Source: Temnothorax longispinosus (lineage: Eukaryota; Arthropoda; Insecta; Hymenoptera; Formicidae). From it: 64,000 bases of DNA. Numbering within the stretch: position 1 is the stretch's first letter; each line of letters begins with the position of its first letter. The position numbers were made by a program, and so were the translations under genes. The notes under the pieces are model-generated. The model was not told the DNA's origin. It did no database searches and was given only the letters and a program-made list of their open reading frames with translations. The stretch lies in NCBI RefSeq assembly GCF_030848805.1, contig NW_027270047.1, positions 248,001-312,000 on the forward strand, written 5' to 3'. This document shows, one piece after another, positions 54,755 through 64,000 of this stretch.

Positions 54755-57700
54755 AACCGGCGATTCGGTCATTGCCCGCGTGCTACTGGACTCAGGCTCC
54801 GAAGCCTCTTTTTTCTCCGACCGAGTAGCGCGTGCCTTGCGCCTGCCGAGACGCTGCGTTCATGTGCCAGTTTCCGGCCTTCAGGGCGCGACCTCGGGTG
54901 TCTCGACCCATGCCGTCTCGGTGACGTTGGGCTCGCCGCACGCCCCTGAGGTGTGCCTCTATCTGCCGGAGATGCTCCTGTTGCCCAAGTTGACGTCGGT
55001 CCTCCCGCAACAACCAGTGATTCGGCAAGACTGGCCCCACATACTCGGGCTGACGCTCGCGGATCCGCGCTACGACCAGCCAGCATCAGTGGACGCGATC
55101 CTAGGAGCAGATGCCTATGGGAGGCTAATCCAGGACGGCTTCAGGCCGGGCCCCCTAGGGGCGCCTTCAGCTCAGTCAACATTGCTGGGCTGGGTCCTCA
55201 TGGGCCACGCAACGAACCCCACTGCTGACCCAGAGCGCGCCGGCGTCGTCGTGCATCACGCTTCGGTCTCGTGCAGTGACCTCGACCAGTCGCTCCAGCG
55301 GTTCTGGGAGATGGAAGAGCTGTCTAAGAAGGCTCCCTCGCCCAAAGATCTCCACTGCGAGGTGTTGTTTGCGGCTACGCATACTCGCGACGCGAGCGGC
55401 CAATACACCGTCCGGCTTCCGAAACGCGAGGACACCGGGAGGCAGTTAACCCCTAACCGCGCTGAGGCGCTCCGCATGCTGCTCAGCTTGGAGCGTCGGC
55501 TGATGCGTGACACTCGACTATGGGATCAATACACGGCGTTAATGGCCGACTACCTGAGCCTAGGCCATATGGCGGCGGTCCCGGATGCGGAGATTGACCG
55601 TCCCGAGGCCCACTACCTGCCGCATCACGCGGTCTTTAAGGGCTCGGATCTAGGAGGCAAAATTCGCGGTTTTCAACGCTTCCTTTAGCACCGCAACCGG
55701 CTCCCTCAACGACCTGCTACTCCCTGGTCTTAAACTTCAATCCTACCTGTGGCTGATTTTGTCCCGCTGGCGCCTTTTCAAATTCGTATTCACTTGTGAC
55801 ATTATAAAAATGTTTCGACAGATCCGTGTCCACCCGGAAGACACCCACCTTCAACGTATTCTGTGGCGTCTGGACCCCGCCGCAGAGGTCCAAGACTTCT
55901 ACCTACTGACCGTTGTATACAGTACGGCCTCGGCCCCCTACTTTGCGCTCCGAGTGCTGATTCAGCTAGCCGACGACGAGGGTAAGGCTTATTCTCTGGG
56001 CGCGAAGGCCATTAAACAAAACAGCTATATGGACGACTTCTATGGCGGCGGACACACCGTGGAAGAGGCTCTGGAGACTCTACGCCAGCTCGTGGCGATC
56101 CTCAGGGCGGGAGGCTTTGAGCTGAGTAAGTGGGCAGCCAACACACCGGAACTCTGCCCGGATGGGGAATCGACGGCGAAGCTTCTCCATGATCGAGAAG
56201 GCGTGAGCACCCTGGGCGTACTATGGAGCCCTGCCGACGACCGCTTCGCCCTGCGCGTGGCGCCTCCCACCAGAGTATCGGGCTCTACCAAGCGGTCCGT
56301 GTTGTCGGACGTAGCCCGGTTTTTTGACCCACTGGGTTGGGCAGCGCCGGTACTCATATTCGGCAAAATCTTTATACAAGACCTGTGGATGGCTGGACTA
56401 GACTGGGATCAACCGCTTCCGGAGGGACTCCAGTCCTCTTGGACAAAGTTCACGGAGACCTTGCCCCACTTGAATGCATTGAGCGTTCCACGCTCAGTCG
56501 GCTACAAGGTTGACGGCACCGTCGAGCTCCATGGGTTTTCCGACGCGTCTAGCCGTGCCTACGCTGCGGCTGTCTACCTGCGGTGCACGGACGCATCTGG
56601 GGAAGTTTCTGTCCATTTGGTGGTGGCAAAGACCAAGGTGGCCCCGGTCCGACGGTCACCATACCGCGATTGGAGCTGCAAGGCGCCCTGTTGCTCGCTG
56701 AGCTACTCGACGCAACCGGCAAGGGTCTCGACTTGAGCGGTGCGCAGAAGTTCGCCTGGATAGACGCCGCCGTGGTGCTCGCCTGGATCCGATCTCATCC
56801 TTCCCGCTGGAAACCCTTTGTGGCGAACAGGGTCGCAAAGGTACAGGATTTGCTGCCCCTCCCTTGAACTGGAGATATGTGCCGTCGGCGGAAAACCCGG
56901 CCGACGCCGCGACGAGAGGCATATCGCCCAGTGAGCTGGCCACGCTAGACCTCTGGTGGCGTGGCCCTACATGGCTCAGGGACTACAATTATGCCTGGTC
57001 CGAGCCAACGGTCGCTGATACTGATGTAGGGAAGGAGGAGCAGCGGATTGTAACGACTCACGTCGCAAGACCCACCGAGGACAACCCCGTCCTATCGCGC
57101 TTCTCGTCTTTATCACGCTTACTCCGTGTTACGGTATTCTGTTTTAGATTCCTTCACAACACCCGTAACCCCCGGAACAAGAAAGAGGGCTTTGTCACCA
57201 GAGACGAACTGGACGCGGCTCGACTCCGCTGGGTGAGAATTGCGCAGCGGCACGACTTTCCGGACGAGATAGCGCAACTCGGGGACTCAAGGCCGCTCCC
57301 GGCTCGTTCATTGCTGCCCTTTGAGGAGAAGCACCCACTTATACTGGCAAAAGACAACCCCCTCTTCCTCCTGCTGGTGCGGGAGGCTCACATGACGTCG
57401 CTGCATGGAGGCCCCCAGTTGACCCGTAGCCTACTCCTCCGAAGGGTATGGATCCTCCGGGCCAACTCCCTCATTCGAGCCGTGATCCACAAGTGCGTGA
57501 CCTGCGCACAATTCCGAGGCGCTACAGCGGCGCAGCAAATGGGACAGCTGCCAGCGGAACGCGCCCGCCCGGGTCGGCCTTTCCAGTCCGCCGGCGTTGA
57601 TTACGCCGGCCCCGTGTTCCTCCGGACTACGAAAGGCCGCGGCCACAAGGCCGTCAAAGGCTATATCTGTCTGTTTGTGTGCTTGTCCTCCAAGGCCATA

Positions 57701-58536
57701 CACTTGGAAGCCGTCTCTGACTTATTCTCTGCTTCATTTTTAGCCGCATTTAAGCGATTCACGGCCCGTCGGGGCCACTGCCGACTTCTGATGAGCGACA
57801 ATGGGACCAATTTCCGCGGGGCCGCCAAGGAGCTGCGCGCAATGTTTAAGGCAGCCTCCAGCTTCTACCATGCTAGCGCCGCGGACTTGGCCAACCACGG
57901 CACAGAGTGGTCGTTCATTTCCCCCGGGGCGCCCCACTTCGGAGGGCTGTGGGAAGCCGGCGTCAAGTCGGTGAAGTACCACCTACGGCGCGTGCTCGGG
58001 GAGCACAAGCTCACCTTCGAGGAGATGGCGACACTGCTGTCCCAAGTTGAGGCCTGCCTTAACTCACGTCTTCTGTACGCGCTGAGCAACGACCCGTCGG
58101 ATCTGTCCGCGCTGCCCCGGGCCACCTGCTCGTTGGCGAGCTACTTGTAAACATACCGGAGCCTTCCCTGCTGGGCGCTGACGTGAACCGACTGCCATCA
58201 TGATGGGCCTTGGTCTCTGGTATGCGCGACCACTTCTGGAGTCGTTGGTCGAGAGAATACGTGTACCATCTACAGCAACTCAAAAAATGGAGGAGGACGT
58301 CGCCGAACCTCGAGGTGGGCACGCTCGTGCTCTTCAAGGATGAGATGCAGCCCCCCGCCAAATGGGCGCTAGCGCGAGTCACTGCCCTTCATCCCGGCTC
58401 CGACGGGCTGGTGCGCGTCATCAGCATTAAAACCGCTTCTGCCGCATTCAGGCGGCCGATCGCGAAACTGTGCCCGCTCCCGATCGAACCTCGGGCCGAC
58501 CGCGAAAGTGCGCCCCTGAGAGGGCGTGACGGTTAA
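54755..58536 (+). pseudogene. BEL/Pao pol (PR, RT, RNase H, IN), element 2, frameshifted
   Basis: The protease motif LLDSGSEASFF is near 54785. The RT begins around YLPHHAVFKGS (~55612), with a frame change near 55670, RQIRVHPEDTHLQRI (~55818) and the catalytic motif as YMDD (~56028). RNase H follows (ELHGFSDASSRAYAAAVY near 56525), with frame changes near 56690 and 56860. The integrase has a His-Cys N-terminal zinc domain (KCVTCAQFR near 57490) and a DDE core: Asp in VDYAGP, Asp in SDNGTNF, Glu in WEAGVKSVK (57600-57975). Another frame change near 58120 precedes the C-terminal domain, which ends at 58536. Order and motifs are those of BEL/Pao. Confidence 0.92.
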
Positions 58537-58717
58537 ACCGCCGTGAAAATATATTGTACATTGTGTAAATATTAGCTTGTAAGCCAATAGTGTAAGAGAC
58601 GTCCGTCGTCTAGTGAAGATTGTAAACTAGTAACCTGGCCTGGCCCCGCCAGGCGCCATGGCGGGCGGCGCCCCTGGAGACTATGTTAATTTCGTCTAGT
58701 GGACGAGGCGGGCGGGA

Positions 58718-58967
58718 TGTTGCAAACCGGAGCCGTGTCGGCTCCGTGTCCGCTCGCGGTGCCCGCTCCTGTTGCAGCACGCGGTACTCACGTGTTCGTT
58801 TCGGCCCTCTCCCCGGACCGGGTGGATCGAGTAGCTTGGCCCGGAAAAAGGGGGATAAGCGAGCCGTGAGTGTGAAGTCAGTCGTTCGTAGCAGCGCTTT
58901 TCGGAAAGTACGCTTCGGAGTTATCGCGTTGTAAAACCGGTGATCAGCCGCGCCCCTCGTCTACACG
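58718..58967 (+). repeat. 3' LTR of BEL element 2, truncated
   Basis: Matches 52338-52587 and stops at CTACACG. The last ~73 bp of the LTR, including the AATAAA signal, is missing. The neighbouring 153-bp satellite region begins at the break. Confidence 0.92.
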
Positions 58968-60045
58968 ATGTGTATGAAGTTAGCATATCAATTGTCAGCA
59001 TATAAAAAAAAAAGTAGAGTTCTCTTTGCATACAACCGAGTTCTATAGTTCCTGATAATTTTTAACAATAGTTCTGGTCATTAAATATAAATAAACGGAA
59101 GTTGAGAAATGATATGCTAACTTCCCGCGAAGTTAGCATATCATATAATTTTTTCAGAATGAATTTTATAGTTCTTGACGAGTTTATAAGTTCTGTAACA
59201 TAGTTCTGACCATTAACTATCTCTAAATAATTATTAACAATTGTTATCAGCATATCACTCGTACTAGAGTGATATGCTTTGCTTCTGCGACAAGTTCTCG
59301 GCTCGTTCGAAATTTTAAACAATAGTTCTGAACCCTCTGACGATAGTTCCGTACAGTTCTGACCACTGGCTACCTTTAAATAATTATTAACAATTATTAT
59401 CAGCATATCACTCGTACTAGAGTGAAATGCTATGCTTCTACGCCAAGTTCTCGGCTCGTTCGAAATTTTAAACAATAGTTCTGAACCCCCTGACGATAGT
59501 TCCGTACAGTTCTGACCACTGGCAACCTTTAAATAATTATTAACAATTGTTATCAGCATATCACTCGTACTAGAGTGATATGCTATGCTTCTGCGACAAG
59601 TTCTCGGCTCCTTCGAAATTTTAAACAATAGTTCTGAACTCCCTGACGATAGTTCCGTACAGTTCTGACCACTGGCAACCTTTAAATAATTATTAACAAT
59701 TGTTATCAGCATATCACTCGTACTAGAGTGATATGCTATGCTTCTGCGACTAGTTCTCGGCTCGTTCGAGATTTTAAACAACAGTTCTGAACTCCCTGAC
59801 GATAGTTCCGTACAGTTCTGACCACTGGCTACCTTTAAATAATTATTAACAATTGTTATCAGCATATCACTCGTACTAGAGTGATATGCTATGCTTCTGC
59901 GACTAGTTCTCGGCTCGTTCGAGATTTTAAACAACAGTTCTGAACTCCCTAACGATAGTTCCGTACAGTTTTGACCACTGGCTACCTTTAAATAATTATT
60001 AACAATTATTATCAGCATATCACTCGTACTAGAGTGATATAAATC
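58968..60045. repeat. 153-bp satellite with a hairpin in each unit
   Basis: CATATCACTC recurs at 59251, 59404, 59557, 59710, 59863 and 60016, exactly 153 bp apart. Each unit has a perfect 12-bp stem (AGCATATCACTC ... GAGTGATATGCT in most units) and conserved GTTCTCGGCTCGTTCGA and GATAGTTCCGTACAGTT blocks. The minus strand is open for 318 codons (60018-59062) because 153 is 51 codons. The left edge (58968-59150) has related but rearranged pieces, including a second palindrome GCTAACTTCCCGCGAAGTTAGC. Confidence 0.93.
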
Positions 60046-60641
60046 CCCTTTTGCGACATAAATCCTGGCGCGACGTACTTAAATACCGGAGTTATTATTA
60101 TAATGTTGCAGTCATTGTCTAAAATTTTTAGAAAAGTATCTTTACGTGGAAAAAGAGGTCAAGATATTGTCAATAGTAGATATTGTATATAGTTTACATT
60201 ACTATTTTTTATATTAACTAGACACTACAGACGCGCGCTTCGCGCGCGCTATTTAGCTTTAACATTATGCTATTACTATTACACTATTAACTCCTTGATA
60301 CACACAACTGTCAAAATATTCAATGACAGCTGCAAATGAAGTAAGCGCAGCAAGAGAACCAATCGGCATCGCGGAAAAGCGACAACAATAAACTTCACAT
60401 CTCCTTTTTAGAAGAGGATTTTCCCCACTCTGTCGAATCCAGAACCACGAACGCGGACGTGATGGGAATCGGTCCCTTTTTTTATTTTTTTTTTTTTTTT
60501 GTATTTTTATATATTTTTATATTTTTTTATATTTAAAATTTTTTTTATATATTTTATATATTTTATATATTTTTAATATATTGTTTTTAAAAATAATTAT
60601 TTTTAGCGTAAAAATAAAAACTCGTGCAACTCAATTAATAT
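60046..60641. other. Mixed spacer with GC hairpin and T-rich tract
   Basis: 60215-60285 is the complement of the block at 18735-18800, with a CG-rich hairpin and AGCTTTAACATTATGCTATT. 60479-60600 is almost pure A/T. No gene is seen. Confidence 0.65.
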
Positions 60642-62010
60642 TTAATTAGTAGGCATATCGCTGCATATCCCGTACATAATAACATGAGGCGTTATTTTTG
60701 TTGTGGAATTCACTGACTTACGAGTTAGTAACAGGTCATCATAACAATACCAATATACCCCTGCTGGTGCATAAGCGATATAGTGCTCCTTTTCTTCATT
60801 GTAATCGACCACACCCATTAGTATATAAGATTTTTGTCCTATCGTTACGGTTTTTGCAATAGAACCTAACGTGTGGACAATGATCCTGTTTTTGTTTTCG
60901 TAATGATTATCGGTCACAATACTTGTGTCAATTATCAAGTGGGAGCCGTGATCTGTGTGATTTACAACTGACTTTTTGCACCTGAAACAAGATCTACCTA
61001 CACGTAAATTATCGTCAATCGCCGCTTGCATTTGGTGGAATCCACCACATAAAGCTATGTCAATATTGACATCCAGCAAAGCGTACGTATTGCCGTTGGT
61101 ATATCCACAGGAACACTCAACCTTGTATGAATAACTAGGTTCCGATCTTAAAATTATCTGGGCGAGATGGGCAGCATTGCATTTTACGTCGATTGACTTG
61201 ATTTTCCTGGTGTAGCTTTTGATCTCAAACATCGCAATTTCTTTTAAGATTTCTGCTCTCAGCTTGTAATGCTTCGCTGTTAATTTTTTAGCAGCGATTA
61301 CATTATAACACAATTGTATGATGGGACAATTAGTCGAGGTTGTTTTTTTCTCGATACAGGCAGTTACCCAAAATTCCGTGTACCACGACATGAAATATCG
61401 AATCAAAAGCACATGAGTTTCGTATGTTCAAATTATAGGCACCCATATTCACAGGTGTCGAGATATTTCCATTTTTAAGAATGGAGATGCGTCCGATCTT
61501 GGAGTCTTTAATAAAATCCCATTCGGAACAGTTGTCCAAGTACGTCGGTTTCAACCGTTTCGGTTTCGGCGGTTCATCGTTCTCGATGCTTTTCACGTTT
61601 TTGTTGAAACCACCCTATGTTTCACATACAATCCAGTCATTATCAGCTGGAATATTTTGGTCCATAGCGTAGTGCCTCTCAAAAGCTATTTCATCTACTA
61701 TGGGTGATGTGCTTGGCGACTTTTGAATAATAACTGTTGTCCCTAACTCTTTCGTAATTAATTTGTTATCGTAGTCAAGACACAATTTTCTTTATCATTT
61801 TGATTAGATGGAATTATTTTGTCGGTGGCTGTTATCGAAGAAATTGTTTCCGATAACATTTCATTCCCTCTGTACGTCCTATCTTTCCAAGACTGAAGCT
61901 CTTTTATAGAGTCTTCTTTGAAGTGAAGCTGAATAATAAAAAGAAACCCTCTAGTCGAAGACTGACCATAAGAGGGCCACTTTTCATTGGTCCGACATTT
62001 TTCGTTAAAA
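60642..62010 (-). pseudogene. Ubiquitin-specific-protease-like (peptidase C19) remnant
   Basis: On the minus strand a Cys-box-like NSCAFDSIFHV (~61430-61395) is followed, after a frame change near 61350, by a ~230-residue region. That region has CSCGY and CFRCKKS, a four-Cys zinc-finger pattern typical of USPs (~61120-60975). The His box EEKEHYIAYAPAGVYWYCYDD (~60805-60745) follows, then HVIMYG close to the end at 60642. These are the catalytic Cys and His regions of a USP fold; the enzyme would remove ubiquitin or a related modifier. A stop (~61620) separates an upstream piece (61640-62010) that may be its N-terminus. I infer a transposon-borne gene because the divergent neighbour is a transposase. 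It could instead be a host-derived fragment. Confidence 0.65.
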
Positions 62011-62081
62011 GCAGAGAAACAGAAAGAGAAAGGAATAGAAAAGAGATAAAGAAAGAAAGAGAAAGAGACAGCGATAGTCAA

Positions 62082-62711
62082 TGTACATCCTTCTCACTCG
62101 CTGGATTTTGACGAAACATGGACGACACGCTCTTATTGAGAAGGTCTCTTATGTTATACGGTATGAGGATTGTGAGCAGGGCCATAGGTTTTACTTACAT
62201 GACTTTTTGACTCGCATGTCTGTTGTATGTACTGGTTTTAATCACACTTTTTTATGTTTAAATGCTTTAGAGAACAACTAATAGAACAATTCACAATTTC
62301 TCTTTTTTACAAAATTGTTAATTAATTTCATATCAATGCATAAAAACTTGAAAAATAACTTTTTAGTATTAAAATCTAGATTTTGATTTTAATTCTCACT
62401 CTTTCATAAACGTATATTTGTGTGTGATTTGAATTAGCAGGAATGTAGATAATAAAGAAAACAGATCCAACATAGCAAAAGACTCCAGAAAAAACAGGTA
62501 GCAAAACACCTCTAAAATTTTCATTCGATTGTGGTTGGCAAAAGCGAAGGACGGGGCACGCTTATAATAGTCTATCAGGTAAAATAAATTATTAAATCCG
62601 TAGTCCAGCATGCAAAATGTAGTTTTATTTTCTACTAAAACTTTAATGCATGAGTATTATTCTGAATTTTGCTTGAATGAACTTGCCGTCCACTGATATT
62701 CACATGAACGA
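62082..62711. other. Divergent intergenic region
   Basis: A purine-rich stretch (AGAGAAAGAGAAAG near 62015-62075) borders AT-rich sequence. No supported gene. Confidence 0.5.
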
Positions 62712-62765
62712 TTGGAAAAATGTTTTTCTAAATACTTTCTAAAAGTACAGTATTGTTTCCTAGGT

Positions 62766-64000
62766 CATTTCATGATTATCGGCTACCATTCAGGTAAGAT
62801 AGCTTCGTATGCAGTACGGACTAAGCAATGTAGAAAGTATCAACTTGGGCACTCCGAGACAGATCACGACTGTAGACGGAATTATAATGGAAGTGCGAAA
62901 AGCATGGAGCCAGATATGGCAGTGGAACTTTTTACAAAAAATGAATTATTTGAGGAGGCTGGAGTGTACGCTTCAGTTATCATCGGTGATGATGACTCCA
63001 GCACAGTAGCTGGTGTTCGTAAGAATGCTACTCACGAGATTGAAAAGTGGTCAGATTTCAATCACACACTGAAATCGTTTACCTCGGCATTGTATTCTAT
63101 GAAATTGTCGCCAAAACTCATTGAATATTTTTCTCGATGTTTCTCGAGTGCGGTCAAATAGAATAAAGGCAATACCGAGAAAGTGAGAGCTGCATTGGAG
63201 GCAATAGTTCTTCACGCGTTCGGGGATTATCAATCATGTGGTGATTGGTGCAAATTGTATGTAAATAATAACTATAAGCACAATAATCTGCCGCATGGAA
63301 AGCCACTTGCAGATGAGGAGTTGCGTGAGAAACTACATGTTCTTTTATCGCGATTTGCAAGAAACGCGGAAAAAATTGCTCATGTGGTTGCACACAAGCG
63401 AATGAATCGTTAAATAATACCGTAGCGAGCAAAACTCCAAAGGCTCGTCATTATTCTGCATCGGAATCTCTTCATTACCGCGTAGCTACTTCAGTATGCC
63501 AGAAGAATGATGGTTATACGTATATAGCAAAAGTGTATAACAAGCTCCTGCTTTCTCCTGGCAGTGCTCGCACATTAGCATATCGGCTACAAAAAGATAA
63601 GAAAAGGGAGATCACAGGGGGCCAAGCTCTCCAAAACTAAAGAAATAAAAAAAAGAAAACTTTATGCAAAGAAACAACGATCTATCGCCACTGCATCAAA
63701 ACAGCGGCAAGAAGGATTTACTTATGAATCTGGAGTATCATGCTACAACGTTTCAGATTTATTTGAGAATACTCCACGTGCAATGAACAATTTTGAAGAT
63801 GATAATTACAGAATAGTTTACTTTGACCTAGAAACTACAGGTCTTAGAAGTACTGATTAGATTTGTCAAGTGACTAAAAAAAATACATATACAGTTGAGA
63901 TAGATTTTTGTACAAAAATTATTGAGACCTTTTTTTAGATAGCAGCATATAATAGGGTATCAACGTTCAACGCCTACATAACTCCATCCATACCCATCTC
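62766..64000 (+). pseudogene. Mutator-like transposase followed by a DEDD exonuclease motif, broken, runs off the window
   Basis: The core reads GHSETDHDCRRNYNGSAKSM, EPDMAVEL, SVIIGDDDSSTVAGVRK and EIEKWSDFNHTLKS (62845-63080). This resembles the Pfam 'Mutator-like transposase' domain of animal elements, with Asp-rich catalytic positions. A TAG at about 63159 is followed by in-frame continuation (RAALEAIVLHAFGDY ... CGDWCK) to a stop near 63412. Later pieces in other frames read ASESLHYRVATS and RIVYFDLETTGLR (~63808-63850). The latter is the first motif of DEDDh exonucleases (DxETTG). At least three stops or frame changes break it. The family name is from memory of conserved residues and needs a search. 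Confidence 0.65.

Larger units (their letters stand above)
52338..58967 (+). mobile_element. BEL/Pao LTR retrotransposon 2, nearly full length
   Basis: A 323-bp 5' LTR, primer site, gag, protease, RT, RNase H and integrase appear in BEL/Pao order, followed by a 3' LTR cut after 250 bp. By eye the LTRs differ at about 11 of 250 positions, so the copy is not very recent. Several frameshifts disable the genes. GC content is far higher than in the flanking AT-rich DNA. Confidence 0.94.

Noticed and set aside
62712..62765. N-terminus of the Mutator-like protein from 62712
   Set aside because: This stretch (EKCFSKYFLKVQYCF) may be intronic; similarity begins only after about 62766-62845.

Overview
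The window looks like a transposon-dense block of an insect nuclear genome, most likely a hymenopteran and plausibly an ant. The reasons are short TTAGG telomere-type runs inside repeats, spliced PIF/Harbinger elements, BEL/Pao LTR retrotransposons, an R2 retrotransposon sitting in its 28S rDNA target, and mixed AT-rich and GC-rich repeats. I found no intact single-copy host gene. The only recognisable host-derived pieces are a broken fragment of DNA polymerase alpha (POLA1) and a short 28S rDNA piece split by R2. The species cannot be read from the sequence.

Layout: 1-6310 is a ~142-bp satellite interrupted in a single unit by a 1.2-kb TTAA-target element and a 3.7-kb Harbinger element. 7153-17975 holds two head-to-tail copies (A, B) of an unclassified composite repeat; copy B is split by a complete 5.8-kb Harbinger element. 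After a 500-N gap come a duplicated GC-rich block, the POLA1 fragment and a hAT-like element (18476-20925). 20926-25559 is a decayed BEL/Pao element whose reverse transcriptase is cut at its YVDD motif. 25560-30577 is a 28S fragment with R2 at its canonical site. 30578-36389 carries three more head-to-tail copies of the composite repeat (F, C, D); D is split by a third Harbinger element (36390-40901). Copy E (about 42600-45263) is inverted and abuts a decayed CACTA-like transposase. 47100-52330 is AT-rich with several foldback or MITE elements and a second 500-N gap beside a (GCAC)n tract. 52338-58967 is a near full-length but frameshifted BEL/Pao element. 58968-60045 is a 153-bp satellite. 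60642-64000 holds divergent remnants of a ubiquitin-protease-like gene and a Mutator-like transposase followed by an exonuclease motif.

How the genes work together: the three Harbinger elements each encode a DDE transposase plus a DNA-binding partner. The first and third use a MADF-type partner with an acidic or Ser-rich tail; the second uses a zeste-like Myb/SANT partner. By eye all six spliced genes are uninterrupted, so these elements may be recent. The BEL, R2, CACTA and Mutator-like genes all carry stops or frameshifts.

The most unusual structure is the composite repeat present in six copies. Each copy has tandem mini-exons bracketed by good splice sites, an often duplicated splice donor 11-12 nt apart, and then a copy-specific minisatellite whose period is often a whole number of codons (129 or 99 bp). 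I do not recognise this family. All exon structures, identities and breakpoints were read by eye and were not computed.
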